A DNA stretch of 64,000 bases from assembly GCF_002093625.1 (NCBI RefSeq), contig NZ_MRWD01000025.1:1-64000 (forward strand). The letters run 5' to 3'. Position 1 is the first letter of the stretch, and each line of letters opens with the position of its first letter. Positions 38,263-47,480 of the stretch are shown piece after piece. The notes under the pieces are model-generated. The model was given only the letters and a program-made list of their open reading frames with translations. It did not search any database and was not told the DNA's origin. This DNA is from Rouxiella silvae (GTDB lineage Bacteria > Pseudomonadota > Gammaproteobacteria > Enterobacterales > Enterobacteriaceae). The translations under genes and the position numbers were made by a program.

Positions 38263-39081
38263 TTAAAGTACTTTACGGCGAATAACGTCGGCAATGCCTG
38301 GCTGCTCGTTGTCGGCAATAACCAGGCCGGCGCGGGCTTTTATCGCATCATCGGCGTTGCCCATTGCGACACCTAAACCGACATTTTCCAACATGCTGAG
38401 GTCGTTGTAATTATCACCGAAGGCGACCACGTCGGACATGCTTAGCCCTTGAGACTCAACCCACTCCTGCAGGCGTCGGCCTTTGCTGTTGCCGCCTTTG
38501 GCGACGTCAACCTGATCGTGCCATGACCATTCGCAGGCTAGCCCCAACTCATTCTCCGCCTGTTTCGCGAAGGCGTGCAGGGCATCGAGGTCGTGGTGAG
38601 AGGTGGCAAATTTCCAGATAGACTGCGCCTCATCCGCCGCTTCACGCAGACTGTTAACCTTAATAATCGTTGGTCGTTGGCCTTCCGGCAGCGAGTTGCC
38701 CCAGATAATTGAGCGCTCAACGTGACCGCTTGACTGCTGATAAAGCATGGCATTATCGACGTACAGCAAACCATGAATGCCGTAGAACTCAAGCAGATCG
38801 ACGACTTTTTTGGCTTTGGTTTTATCTAGCGGATCGGAAGAGAGAACTTTTTTCTCATGAAAGTCGTAGAGGTAGGTTCCGTTACAGCAAATCGCGGGCG
38901 TATCCAGTTCAAGTCCCTGATAAAACGGGTGAATAGCAACGTGGTGACGTCCGGTGGCGATAATAACTTTAATCCCTGCGGCGCGTGCGTCAGCCAGTGC
39001 AGAAAGTGATTCGGGCAGAATACGTTTTTGACGGTCAAGCAGCGTGCCGTCGAGATCGAGCGCGATTACGCGATAAGTCAT
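38263..39081 (-). CDS. ybhA: HAD-superfamily phosphatase YbhA
   Basis: Cof-type HAD phosphatase. E. coli YbhA acts on pyridoxal phosphate, fructose 1,6-bisphosphate and other sugar phosphates. It has 272 residues, the same as E. coli. Motif I is ALDLDGTLLD with the nucleophile Asp, motif II IIATGRH, and motifs III/IV GGNSKGRRL and AFGDNYNDLSML. The cap-domain stretch HPFYQGLELDTPAICCNGTY is conserved. It is divergent from pgl. Confidence 0.93.
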   Translation of the reverse strand: MTYRVIALDLDGTLLDRQKRILPESLSALADARAAGIKVIIATGRHHVAIHPFYQGLELDTPAICCNGTYLYDFHEKKVLSSDPLDKTKAKKVVDLLEFYGIHGLLYVDNAMLYQQSSGHVERSIIWGNSLPEGQRPTIIKVNSLREAADEAQSIWKFATSHHDLDALHAFAKQAENELGLACEWSWHDQVDVAKGGNSKGRRLQEWVESQGLSMSDVVAFGDNYNDLSMLENVGLGVAMGNADDAIKARAGLVIADNEQPGIADVIRRKVL

Positions 39082-39278
39082 GAGCGGTTCCAGCAGAGTG
39101 TCAGAGAATAAATGTCAGTGCATAAAATTAAGGCTATTAATGTTACACCTTTAATCCAAATGTTAAAACCTCGCATCCAGGGCTAATGCCTTAGCACCGG
39201 GTTAGGCTATGCTGTTATTCTGACGATCGCTAAGATGAAAAATAACGTACCCTATTTGAGTTTTAATAAGGAGATATG

Positions 39279-40280
39279 ATGAAACAAGTCGTTTATGTTG
39301 CCAGCCCAGACAGTCAGCAGATCCACGCTTTTAACCTGCATGAAGATGGCGAACTGTCGCTGTTGCAAACGGTAGAAGTCCCGGGGCAGGTACAGCCGAT
39401 GGTGGCTTCGCCGGACTCGCGCCATCTGTACGTGGGGGTTCGTCCGGAATTTGCGGTGCTGACCTATCATATCCACCACGATGGCCGCCTGGAACAGGGC
39501 GGTATGGCACCGTTGCCGGGTAGCCCGACACACTTGGGCATTGATTTACAGGGCCGCTACGTATTCAGTGCCTCATACAGCTATAACAACGTCAGTATTC
39601 ACGCCATCGGCGATGACGGTGTAGCGCTGGCACCTCATCAGGTTCTCGAAGATCTTCAGGCTCCCCACTCGGCCAACATCAATCCGACCAATCAGCTGTT
39701 GATGATCCCGGCGCTGAAAGAGGACCACATCCGTCTGTATGATTTCAGCCTGAAAGGCGAAGCTACCGCGCATGATCCGGTTCAACTGAGCACCGCACCG
39801 GGCGCAGGCCCGCGCCATATGGCGTTCCATCCAAATCAGCATTTCGTTTACTGCGCCAATGAGCTGAACGGCACCGTCGATGTTTATCAAAAAGACGTCA
39901 CCCGCGGTGAATATCATGCGGTACAAACGCTGGATATTATTCCTGCCGACTTCACCGGCGATCGTTGGACTGCCGACATTCATATCACCCCGGACGGCCA
40001 GTACCTCTATGCCTCCGAGCGTACGTCAAGCCTGCTGGCGATTATCAAGGTTTCAAAAGACGGCAGCGAGCTGGAGCTGGTAGGGCATCACGCGACCCAA
40101 ACGCAGCCGCGCGGCTTTAACATCGACCACAGCGGTCAATACGTCATCACTGCCGGTCAAAAGTCTGATGAAATTGAAGTCGCTAGCATCGATAAAGCGA
40201 CCGGTAAACTCACTACGCTGAAGCATTATCCCGTGGGTAAAGGCGCGATGTGGGTCACTATCATTGAGCTGCACGCTTAA
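39279..40280 (+). CDS. pgl: 6-phosphogluconolactonase Pgl
   Basis: Seven-bladed beta-propeller lactonase that hydrolyses 6-phosphogluconolactone in the pentose phosphate pathway. It has 333 residues (E. coli 331). Conserved blade motifs are [52 protein letters not shown] and [16 protein letters not shown] 39279 is favoured over 39276 because the AAGGAG is then 5 bp away. It stands as a single gene with its own terminator. Confidence 0.95.
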   Translation: MKQVVYVASPDSQQIHAFNLHEDGELSLLQTVEVPGQVQPMVASPDSRHLYVGVRPEFAVLTYHIHHDGRLEQGGMAPLPGSPTHLGIDLQGRYVFSASYSYNNVSIHAIGDDGVALAPHQVLEDLQAPHSANINPTNQLLMIPALKEDHIRLYDFSLKGEATAHDPVQLSTAPGAGPRHMAFHPNQHFVYCANELNGTVDVYQKDVTRGEYHAVQTLDIIPADFTGDRWTADIHITPDGQYLYASERTSSLLAIIKVSKDGSELELVGHHATQTQPRGFNIDHSGQYVITAGQKSDEIEVASIDKATGKLTTLKHYPVGKGAMWVTIIELHA

Positions 40281-40349
40281 TTATTGCTAAGTACTGACTC
40301 GGCAACGCGTCTCACGCCGTTGATTGCCCTATTGCATAAAAAATGCATA

Positions 40350-40383
40350 AAAAAACGCCAGGCTAAAAAGTCTGGCGTTTTAT
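40350..40383. terminator. bidirectional terminator pgl/ybhC
   Basis: AAAACGCCAG (40352-40361) pairs with CTGGCGTTTT (40372-40381), flanked by A- and T-rich runs. Confidence 0.9.
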
Positions 40384-40417
40384 TGACGACCATTACTGAA
40401 GGGTTAGCGCAAAGGCG

Positions 40418-41722
40418 TTATTTCAGGCCAGCAATCACGTTGTTGAACTGCCACAGGCGGTTAAAGCCGGTGTCATTCAGGTCACGATTAGGGGCGATAT
40501 TGCCGCTGAACGGACGCTCGGAGAAGGCTGCGTCACCCCAAGGCTGCTGAAGGTTGTAACTTCCGTCAATCTGGCTGTCGCGGATGACCAACTGACCGTT
40601 TGGCGTTTGACCTGCGCTGTAACCGCCTTTATCTGCACCCAAGTCAACGGAGCGACCAAGTTGTGCTTTCTGTGCCGCACCTTGGCCGTTAAAGCCTTTG
40701 TCGCCGGTCAGATTGCTGTCAATCACCAGGTAGCCGTAAGGCACGTTAGCAGGGGTGATTGGGGCAAAAATGCTGGCCTGCTTCACGCCGCGGCTCGAGA
40801 GAGTATGGAATTCGACGTGGTCGAACACGGCGTTCGCCATCCCGGTAACATAATCGCTGTCACCCGCAATCAGACTGTTGTGGACGTATACGCGGGTATA
40901 GCGTGACGTGACGGGCTTGCTGTTAATGTCGCTGGTGTTAAGCAGCAGGGTATTTTCGCGACCCAGCACGTGAACGTTTTCTAGCAACGTTTGGTCACCG
41001 TCAACACGCAGCGCGACCGCCGGATGCTCACCAGCGTCTGTGCTGTCTTCAAGGCTGTTCGCCACGGTCAGGTTTTGCAACTGTAGGCCGTTACCCTGAG
41101 ACCACACGGTGGCCGAGCAGCCCGCGCCGATGCTTTCGTTCTGCTGGCTGGCGCACTGATTGAACATATACCATGCACGGTCGCCCGGCAGGAATTCACC
41201 GTTCGAGCTCACGGCTTTACGGTACGCAGCGGGCGCAACGCTGGCTTCCAGGCCCTGCTGCAACACCACCTCATCAGCGCTGTTACCGGCACCAAACAGG
41301 CTGATAGGCGCAGAACCGGCAGGAATATAAACCGCACCGACGTAGGTACCTGGCAGGATCTTGATGAATTCACGTTCGCCGTGATTATGCTGACTCAGCG
41401 CGGCGTTAATTGCCTGCTGAACGTGGGTGTACTGCGCGCCGTCAACGCCTTTTTTAGGGCCGACCACGTAAGGCGTATTCACACCGTCGGTTTTAGCCAG
41501 CACTGGCGTCCAGCCCTGTTGTTGAACCTGAACGGACGGTCCGCCGAAAGCCAGATAAGATTTAGCCGTGTAGTTAGCCGCTTCATCAGCATTGAGAATC
41601 GGCAAAGCCGCAGTGCCAGGAGCAACCTGAGTCGAAAGGCCTTCCTGGCTATGGCTACAGGCCGCTAATACCAATGTGGCAGATAAGATTGCGCTGGCAC
41701 GCGAAAGGGTAGAAATTTTCAC
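40418..41722 (-). CDS. ybhC: pectinesterase-like outer-membrane lipoprotein YbhC
   Basis: Right-handed beta-helix protein of the pectin methylesterase family (CE8). E. coli YbhC is an outer-membrane lipoprotein reported to have acyl-CoA thioesterase activity. It has 434 residues from GTG 41722, which lies 9 bases after AAGGAG; an ATG 8 codons upstream has no such site. The lipobox LVLAAC places the acyl Cys near residue 22. Beta-helix turns include NGLQLQNLTVAN, DQTLLENVHVLGREN and AGDSDYVTGMANAVFDHVEF, the last carrying a catalytic-type Asp. Substrate here is unknown. Confidence 0.9.
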   Translation of the reverse strand: MKISTLSRASAILSATLVLAACSHSQEGLSTQVAPGTAALPILNADEAANYTAKSYLAFGGPSVQVQQQGWTPVLAKTDGVNTPYVVGPKKGVDGAQYTHVQQAINAALSQHNHGEREFIKILPGTYVGAVYIPAGSAPISLFGAGNSADEVVLQQGLEASVAPAAYRKAVSSNGEFLPGDRAWYMFNQCASQQNESIGAGCSATVWSQGNGLQLQNLTVANSLEDSTDAGEHPAVALRVDGDQTLLENVHVLGRENTLLLNTSDINSKPVTSRYTRVYVHNSLIAGDSDYVTGMANAVFDHVEFHTLSSRGVKQASIFAPITPANVPYGYLVIDSNLTGDKGFNGQGAAQKAQLGRSVDLGADKGGYSAGQTPNGQLVIRDSQIDGSYNLQQPWGDAAFSERPFSGNIAPNRDLNDTGFNRLWQFNNVIAGLK

Positions 41723-41744
41723 TATGTCTGACTCCTTGATACAC

Positions 41745-41773
41745 AAAAAAAGTGGCCAGCACCGCTGACCACT
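41745..41773 (-). terminator. terminator-like hairpin in the ybhC leader
   Basis: On the minus strand AGTGGTCAGC pairs with GCTGGCCACT (one wobble, 3-base loop) and is followed by six or seven T. It lies only about 25 bp before the ybhC GTG and overlaps the probable leader. It may end ybhB transcripts or act as an attenuator. Confidence 0.75.
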
Positions 41774-41915
41774 TCGCTGTTATAAGCATTCGCGGTTATT
41801 TTTTAATTCGGTTTCGATAGAGTACAAATATCCGAGCTAAAAGCATCATGGTTTTGTATCACAAACCCGATTTTATCATTAGAAAATATTTAATGTGTCG
41901 GCAAAAAGTGGTGAT

Positions 41916-42398
41916 TTAGCTATAAATAACCGTCAATGACGCTTTTCCCAGCGTGTGAAAATGCAGGTTGAAACCGAGATAGGCTCCGCTGGACTCTTCA
42001 CTCACGTCGAGCTGGTCGACATCGAGCGCATACACCGTGAACTGATAGCGGTGATGTTCTCCCTCTGGAGGCGCTGCGCCGCCATAGCCTGCTTTACCAA
42101 AATCAGTACGCGTTTGCACCGCGCTCGCCGGCAGTCCGCCTTTGCCAGAGCCTGCACCGGTGGGCAGTGCGCTGATGCTGGCAGGCAGGTTTGCCACGCC
42201 CCAGTGCCACCAACCGGAACCGGTCGGTGCATCCGGGTCATAGCAGGTGATAGCGAAGCTCTTGGTGCCAACGGGTGGATTTTCCCAGCTCAGCTGTGGT
42301 GATAGATTATCGCCCTCATAGCCCATGCCGTTAAACACTTGGCCGTTCGGCATTTTTTCGCCGTCTTTTAAGTCAGAACTCTTCAATATAAAAGCCAT
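41916..42398 (-). CDS. ybhB: PEBP/Raf-kinase-inhibitor-like protein YbhB
   Basis: A 160-residue cytosolic protein of the phosphatidylethanolamine-binding family (E. coli YbhB 158). The ligand-pocket motif CYDPDAPTGSGWWHWGVANLP and the second motif GYGGAAPPEGEHHRYQF are intact. The physiological ligand is unknown. It lies in the same order relative to ybhC as in E. coli. The next gene upstream on this strand is not its E. coli neighbour. Confidence 0.93.
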   Translation of the reverse strand: MAFILKSSDLKDGEKMPNGQVFNGMGYEGDNLSPQLSWENPPVGTKSFAITCYDPDAPTGSGWWHWGVANLPASISALPTGAGSGKGGLPASAVQTRTDFGKAGYGGAAPPEGEHHRYQFTVYALDVDQLDVSEESSGAYLGFNLHFHTLGKASLTVIYS

Positions 42399-42426
42399 AA
42401 TATCCTCGAGTAATCGCTAAAAATAC

Positions 42427-43107
42427 TTACACCGAGCCTAGCATTTTCAATAACGCTTCGGCAACGGCGGCCGATGAGGCGGGGTTTTGGCCGGTGATAA
42501 GCTTGCCATCGACCTGCACATAGGGGCGCCAGTCGGCGGCTTTGCTGTATTCACCGCCATTTTTTTTCAGCTCATCTTCAACCAAAAACGGCACTATGTC
42601 GGTCAGTTGAACCGCTTCTTCTTCACTGTTGCTAAAGCCGGTGACGCGCTTGTCTTTAACCAGCGGCACGTCGTCTATCTCGACGTAACGAAATACCCCC
42701 GGGGCATGGCAGACGGCGGCAACCGGCTTGTCGGCACGCCAGAAGGCTTCAATAAGTGCGATGGAGTGGGGATCTTCCGCCAAATCCCACAGCGGACCGT
42801 GGCCACCGGGATAGAAAACGGCATCGAAATCTTCAGCCTTGACCTCTTCAAGCCTGCGGGTTTCAGCCAACTGCTTTTGCCCAGCCTTGTCATGACGGAA
42901 TCTTTCAGTGCTTTGCGTTTGTGCGTCCGGCTCGTCACTTTTGGGGTCTAACGGCGGTTGACCGCCTTTCGGCGAGGCCAACACCACATCGGCACCGGCA
43001 TCGAGCAATTCATAGTAAGGGGAGGTGAACTCCTCAAGCCAGAATCCCGTTTTCTTGCCGGTATCGCCCAATGTATCGTGAGAAGTTAATACAATGAGTA
43101 CTTTCAT
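42427..43107 (-). CDS. DJ-1/PfpI-family protein (Hsp31-like)
   Basis: A 226-residue class I glutamine-amidotransferase-fold protein. The nucleophile elbow AAVCHAPGV holds the catalytic Cys, and FYPGGHGPLWDLAEDP and the N-terminal WLEEFTSPYYELLDAGADV (Glu) fit the GLO3/Hsp31-like branch, so a glyoxalase III or deglycase-type role is possible. ATG 43107 is used (GGAG nine bases upstream); the frame can be opened to a TTG at 43122 without conserved sequence. It lies 28 bp upstream of ybhB. Confidence 0.87.
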   Translation of the reverse strand: MKVLIVLTSHDTLGDTGKKTGFWLEEFTSPYYELLDAGADVVLASPKGGQPPLDPKSDEPDAQTQSTERFRHDKAGQKQLAETRRLEEVKAEDFDAVFYPGGHGPLWDLAEDPHSIALIEAFWRADKPVAAVCHAPGVFRYVEIDDVPLVKDKRVTGFSNSEEEAVQLTDIVPFLVEDELKKNGGEYSKAADWRPYVQVDGKLITGQNPASSAAVAEALLKMLGSV

Positions 43108-43150
43108 ATCATCTATCTCCAATGATCGCAGGAATCTATCCCGTAGAAAA

Positions 43151-44194
43151 TTAATCGGTCTCTTTACCTACCTGGATAACCAATTTGCCGAAGTTTTTTC
43201 CCTCAAGTAGGCCAATCAGCGACTCGGGCGCATTTTCCAGGCCCTGAACGATTTGCTCGCGGAACTTGATTTTGTCGGCCGAGAACCATTCGCTCATCTG
43301 TTTAGCAAACTCGGGGTAGCGATGACCGTAATCATCGAAAATGATGAACCCTTGAATACGCAGGCGTTTTTTCAAAATAGTGCTGGTCAGCAGCGTCAGG
43401 CGATCTTCACCCTTTGGCAGCCCTTGTGCATTGTACTGAGACACCACGCCGCACAGCGGAACGCGGGCCTTGGTGTTGAGCAGCGGCAGTACCGCATCGA
43501 ACACCGCCCCCCCGACGTTTTCAAAATAGACGTCGATACCGCGCGGGCAGGCTTCTTGTAAACGTTTATCAAGATGGGCTTCGCGGTGGTCCAGACACTC
43601 GTCAAAGCCGAAATGCTCAACCGCATAGCGACATTTTTCTTCACCACCGGCGATGCCGACCACTTTGCAGCCTTTGATTTTGGCAATTTGGCCTACCAGA
43701 GAGCCGACGGGGCCGGTTGCAGCAGCGACCACCACAGTTTCACCCGGTTTAGGTTCACCAATGTCAAGCAGGCCCATGAACGCCGTAAATCCCGGCATGC
43801 CCAGTACGCCCAGCGCCAGTGAAGGATGCTCTAGCGCCGCGCCTTCGAGTTTTTTGACCAATTTGGCGTCAATGGTGGCATAGTCCTGCCATCCGCTGCT
43901 GGCCACTACCCAGTCACCGGCCTTAAAGTTGGCATCTTTTGACTCAACCACCCGTGAAACGGCCCCGCCGGTCATCACGGCATCCAGTGCCACCGGCGGG
44001 GCGTACGAAGGCGCATCGCTCATTCTGCCGCGCATGTAGGGGTCGAGTGACAGATAAACGGTGCGTAATAACAGTTGGCCGTCGGCCAAGGCTGGCAGGC
44101 TGCTCTCTTCGTGACGAAAGTTTTCAGCCACCGGCGCGCCCTTGGGACGAGAGGCTAAAACGATGCGGCGATTGACTGTCGTGTTCTGAGACAT
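43151..44194 (-). CDS. NADPH-dependent medium-chain oxidoreductase (CurA-like)
   Basis: A 347-residue zinc-independent medium-chain reductase close to E. coli CurA (YncB, 345 residues) and leukotriene B4 dehydrogenases, which reduce C=C bonds of alpha,beta-unsaturated ketones. Key motifs are VYLSLDPYMRGRMSD, LGVLGMPGFTAFMGL, the nucleotide loop VAAATGPVGSLVGQIAK and FENVGGAVFDAVLPLL. The curA name is not asserted because the locus differs from E. coli. It is on the same strand as the DJ-1-like gene, 43 bp upstream of it; both families handle reactive carbonyls. Confidence 0.88.
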   Translation of the reverse strand: MSQNTTVNRRIVLASRPKGAPVAENFRHEESSLPALADGQLLLRTVYLSLDPYMRGRMSDAPSYAPPVALDAVMTGGAVSRVVESKDANFKAGDWVVASSGWQDYATIDAKLVKKLEGAALEHPSLALGVLGMPGFTAFMGLLDIGEPKPGETVVVAAATGPVGSLVGQIAKIKGCKVVGIAGGEEKCRYAVEHFGFDECLDHREAHLDKRLQEACPRGIDVYFENVGGAVFDAVLPLLNTKARVPLCGVVSQYNAQGLPKGEDRLTLLTSTILKKRLRIQGFIIFDDYGHRYPEFAKQMSEWFSADKIKFREQIVQGLENAPESLIGLLEGKNFGKLVIQVGKETD

Positions 44195-44354
44195 ACTGAC
44201 TCCTTAAGATAATTAAAATTCTTCCACCGGGAACAAGTATAGAACGCCGGACGGTATCGTAAGGGGACAGTAACAGGGATGGTTACCTAAGGTACAGAAT
44301 CTTAAGGACTTGTTTTGTTAATAGATAAAAATACTAAAGGCGTGAACAAAGAGG

Positions 44355-44396
44355 AAAAAGGCAGTGGCCTGCGGCGACCGAGCGGTGGCCGCAGGC
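44355..44396 (-). terminator. terminator after the binding-protein gene
   Basis: A perfect 9-bp stem GCCTGCGGC/GCCGCAGGC with a 12-base loop, then 7 bases and TTTTT on the minus strand. It begins 8 bp after the stop of the solute-binding protein. Confidence 0.6.
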
Positions 44397-44403
44397 AAGG
44401 GGG

Positions 44404-45183
44404 TTACTTGACGGACACGTCAATGTCACCAAAGTATTTTTTCGACAACTGGCTGACTACGCCGTCTTTTTTGATTTCGGCAATGGCTTTATCGAGACGG
44501 ACTTTGTTGGCGGTATCGCCTTTGCGCAGGCCGAAAGCGATACCGCTGCCGAGGATTTTATCATCCTGCACTGAATCGCCGACGAAGCCGTAACCTTTGC
44601 CGTCTGGACGGTCAAGGAAGCCGCTCTGACCGGCCGCCGCCATCACCAACGTGCCGTCAAGACGACCCGAGGTCAAATCCAGATATACCTGATTCTGGTC
44701 CTGATACGACACCACGTCGACCCCTTTCGGTGCCCAATGCGCCTGCGCATACGTTTCCTGGATTGAGCCTTGGAGCACGCCGATGTGTTTACCTTTCAGC
44801 GACGCGGCATCAGGCAAAATGCCTGAATCCGTTTTAGCAATCAGCTTGGTCGGAACACGATAAATGACATCGGTGAAATCGATCGCCTGACGACGTTTGT
44901 CGGTCGCGTTCATTGCGGAGTTGATGGCATCGAATTTACGTGCCTGCAGTGCGGGGATCAGGCCGTCGAAGGAGGTTTCGCTCCACTCACACTTCACTTT
45001 TGCCGCCGCGCAAACCGCATTGCCGATATCAATATCAAAGCCCTGAAGTTCACCGCTGGCTGATTTGGACTCAAACGGCGGATACTGCGCCTCCAGTCCA
45101 AACTTAATGGTGGCACTGTCCGCCAGCGCGGAAAAAGAGGCTACGGCACAGCCTAACAGCAACAGGTTTTTCAGTTTTTTCAT
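44404..45183 (-). CDS. amino-acid ABC transporter substrate-binding protein (ArtJ/HisJ type)
   Basis: A 259-residue periplasmic binding protein of the SBP3 family, most like the arginine/lysine/histidine receptors. ATG 45183 has GGAG upstream; the signal peptide ends at about residue 22 (FSALA). Motifs are GLEAQYPPFESKSASGELQG, GFDIDIGNAVCAAAKVKCEW (with a likely disulfide), SAMNATDKRRQAIDFTD and SGIAFGLRKGD. No permease or ATPase is adjacent, so it must share a transporter encoded elsewhere. It lies 25 bp downstream of an aminotransferase, suggesting a joint role in amino-acid use. Confidence 0.9.
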   Translation of the reverse strand: MKKLKNLLLLGCAVASFSALADSATIKFGLEAQYPPFESKSASGELQGFDIDIGNAVCAAAKVKCEWSETSFDGLIPALQARKFDAINSAMNATDKRRQAIDFTDVIYRVPTKLIAKTDSGILPDAASLKGKHIGVLQGSIQETYAQAHWAPKGVDVVSYQDQNQVYLDLTSGRLDGTLVMAAAGQSGFLDRPDGKGYGFVGDSVQDDKILGSGIAFGLRKGDTANKVRLDKAIAEIKKDGVVSQLSKKYFGDIDVSVK

Positions 45184-45208
45184 TTTTATGGCTCCAGGGA
45201 GGTGTTGT

Positions 45209-46363
45209 TTAAACGCCACAGAGACGGCGTGCGCCTTCGTAAAGTGTTTCATCGTCTTTTGCAAAGCTTAGGCGAATCAGCCCTGTAGGCTGATTGCTGC
45301 TGTAAAATGCCGACAGCGGAATGGTGGCTACCTGATGGTCGCGGATCAGGCTCAGTACAAATTCATCGTCGCTGAGCGGGCTGAAATGACTGAATCTGGC
45401 GAGCATAAAGAAGCTGCCTCGGCTTGGCATAATTTCAAAGCGTGAACCTTGCAGTGCGGTAGCCAGTAAATCACGTTTTTGCTGATAAAAATCGGCTAAA
45501 CCTAAATAACTTTGCGGATTGGCTAACGCGTCGGCAAAGGCGTGCTGCATCGGTGTATCGGCGGAGAAAACCATAAACTGATGCACCTTGCGGATTTCAT
45601 CCATCAGGGCTTCTGGGGCCAAGCAGTAACCCACGCGCCAGCCGGTAACGTGATAGGTTTTACCAAACGATGAAACGATCACGCTGCGCTCGGCCAGCTC
45701 TGGGTGGCAGGCCATGCTCTCATGGCGTTCACCGTCGAACACGACGTGCTCATAAACCTCATCGGATAAAATGACGATATCGGTGTGGCGGGTCAGTGCG
45801 GTCAGTCGGTCAATATCGTGTTGAGTAAAAATTGCGCCGGTCGGGTTGTGCGGGCTGTTGATAATAATCATGCGCGTGCGGCTGTTTATCGCACTGGCCA
45901 CTTCGTCCCAGTCGATGCTGAAGTCTTCCAGCGACAGGTTTATCGCCACCGGTTTTGCGCCCTGTAGGCGGACAATGGGCGAATAACTGTCGAAAGCCGG
46001 TTCAAAATAAATCACTTCATCGCCCGGATGCACTAGGGCGCTGATGGCGGAATAGAGTCCTTCACTGGCGCTGGCAATCACGGTGACTTCGCTGTCGGCG
46101 TCGTAGCGACAGCCGTACAGGGCTTCAACCTTTTCTGACAGAGCACGACGCAGCGCCGCCACGCCGCTCATTGGCGCGTATTGGTTTTGACCCGCACGCA
46201 TTGATTTGGCAACAGCGTCCACCAGCGCCGGTTGACATGAAAAGTTCGGCGCGCCCTGAGATAAATTCAGTGCGTTATGTTCGGCGCTCAACTGGCCAAT
46301 AACGGTAAAAATCGTGGTGCCGACGTCGGGTAACTTCGACTGCGGGGACATGGCGCTTTTCAT
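45209..46363 (-). CDS. class I PLP aminotransferase (YbdL-like)
   Basis: A 384-residue fold-type I aminotransferase. It resembles E. coli YbdL, a methionine/phenylalanine/histidine aminotransferase, more than AspC. The start PQSKLPDVGTTIFTVIGQL and NLSQGAPNF are YbdL-like. The PLP Lys is in SSFGKTYHVTGWRVGY, with the conserved SPHNPTGAIF and DEVYEHVVFDG. It is the first gene of a two-gene unit with the binding protein. The divergent LysR gene 130 bp away is a likely regulator. Confidence 0.88.
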   Translation of the reverse strand: MKSAMSPQSKLPDVGTTIFTVIGQLSAEHNALNLSQGAPNFSCQPALVDAVAKSMRAGQNQYAPMSGVAALRRALSEKVEALYGCRYDADSEVTVIASASEGLYSAISALVHPGDEVIYFEPAFDSYSPIVRLQGAKPVAINLSLEDFSIDWDEVASAINSRTRMIIINSPHNPTGAIFTQHDIDRLTALTRHTDIVILSDEVYEHVVFDGERHESMACHPELAERSVIVSSFGKTYHVTGWRVGYCLAPEALMDEIRKVHQFMVFSADTPMQHAFADALANPQSYLGLADFYQQKRDLLATALQGSRFEIMPSRGSFFMLARFSHFSPLSDDEFVLSLIRDHQVATIPLSAFYSSNQPTGLIRLSFAKDDETLYEGARRLCGV

Positions 46364-46493
46364 GCGAACTCCTGCGTAGCGTGGTGAAGAGGCGTATCAT
46401 TGATTATCGATTAAGCAACAGTTTCACTGTGCCGACAATAGAAAGTTTGTCATACTTGCCATGATCTGACGTCATAGCTGGAGCCGTAATGTA

Positions 46494-47480
46494 ATGAACT
46501 CATACGCTGATTTCTCGCCCCTTTCTGTGGCTAATTCCGCCCCAAATTTGCCATCACTGAATGTGTTGAAGACCTTTTCCGTGGTGGCACAAACCCTAAA
46601 CTTGACCCGCGCGGCCGAACTTTTGCACATTACACAGGGCGCAGTAAGCCGTCAGATAACCGGCCTTGAGGCCAGCTTGGGGTATCCGCTGTTTGTTCGT
46701 CAGGCGAGGGGATTGACTCTGACGCCGCGCGGCGCGCAGCTTTTGCCGCCGATTGTGCAGGCGTTGGCGCAAATGAGCGAGGCATTGCAGCGGGTGGCGA
46801 GTCATCCCGATACGCTGCGCATCAAATGTCCAACCTGCTCAATGCGCTGGCTGCTGCCCAGAGTGATTCAACTGCAAAATGATCGACCGGATATGCAAAT
46901 CGAGCTGACCGCTTCAATGGCGCACGGGGTTGATTTTAGCAGTGAACATTTTGATGCGGCGGTGGTGTTTGGCAGGCCGACTGACACCTCGGCGCAGTCG
47001 TTGCATTTGTTTGATGAAGTGCTGACCCCAGTTTGTGTGCCGGGACTTTTACCGCAACCTTTGCCAGAGGTGCAGGTATCCGATCTTGAACAGCAAACAC
47101 TGCTGCACCCGACGCGTGACCGGCGTGATTGGCTGCTGTGGCTTAAATCGGCGGGGGAGCAGGGGCTGCCATCGAGTAAGTCACAGCATTTTGACACCCT
47201 CGACTTAGCCATTAACTCGGCGCTACAGGGTTATGGCGTGGCGATTGGCGACCTGACGTTGATTGAGGACGATTTGCGCGCTCATCGGGTGATTGCGCCT
47301 TTTACTCTTTGTGTCGCCAGCGGGGCTGCGTATCAACTGCTCTATCCCGACAATCCGAGTCCCGCGCTGCGGGTGGCGATTGATTTTCTGAATCAGGAAG
47401 CACAGCGCAGTAGAGAAAGGCTCGATACGCTGCTGGCGGCTTCCCGCCAGCTAGTCCATGTCGGCGGAAAATCTCAATAA
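46494..47480 (+). CDS. LysR-family regulator
   Basis: A 328-residue LysR regulator of the GcvA-like group. The helix-turn-helix is about 25-85 ([20 protein letters not shown] and [15 protein letters not shown]). The effector domain (about 105-310) contains [16 protein letters not shown] and [13 protein letters not shown]. It is divergent from the aminotransferase/binding-protein pair and is its probable regulator. The N-terminus has about 20 extra residues before the conserved domain, so a later start is possible. The 3' end overlaps convergent bioA by 7 bp. Confidence 0.87.
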   Translation: MNSYADFSPLSVANSAPNLPSLNVLKTFSVVAQTLNLTRAAELLHITQGAVSRQITGLEASLGYPLFVRQARGLTLTPRGAQLLPPIVQALAQMSEALQRVASHPDTLRIKCPTCSMRWLLPRVIQLQNDRPDMQIELTASMAHGVDFSSEHFDAAVVFGRPTDTSAQSLHLFDEVLTPVCVPGLLPQPLPEVQVSDLEQQTLLHPTRDRRDWLLWLKSAGEQGLPSSKSQHFDTLDLAINSALQGYGVAIGDLTLIEDDLRAHRVIAPFTLCVASGAAYQLLYPDNPSPALRVAIDFLNQEAQRSRERLDTLLAASRQLVHVGGKSQ

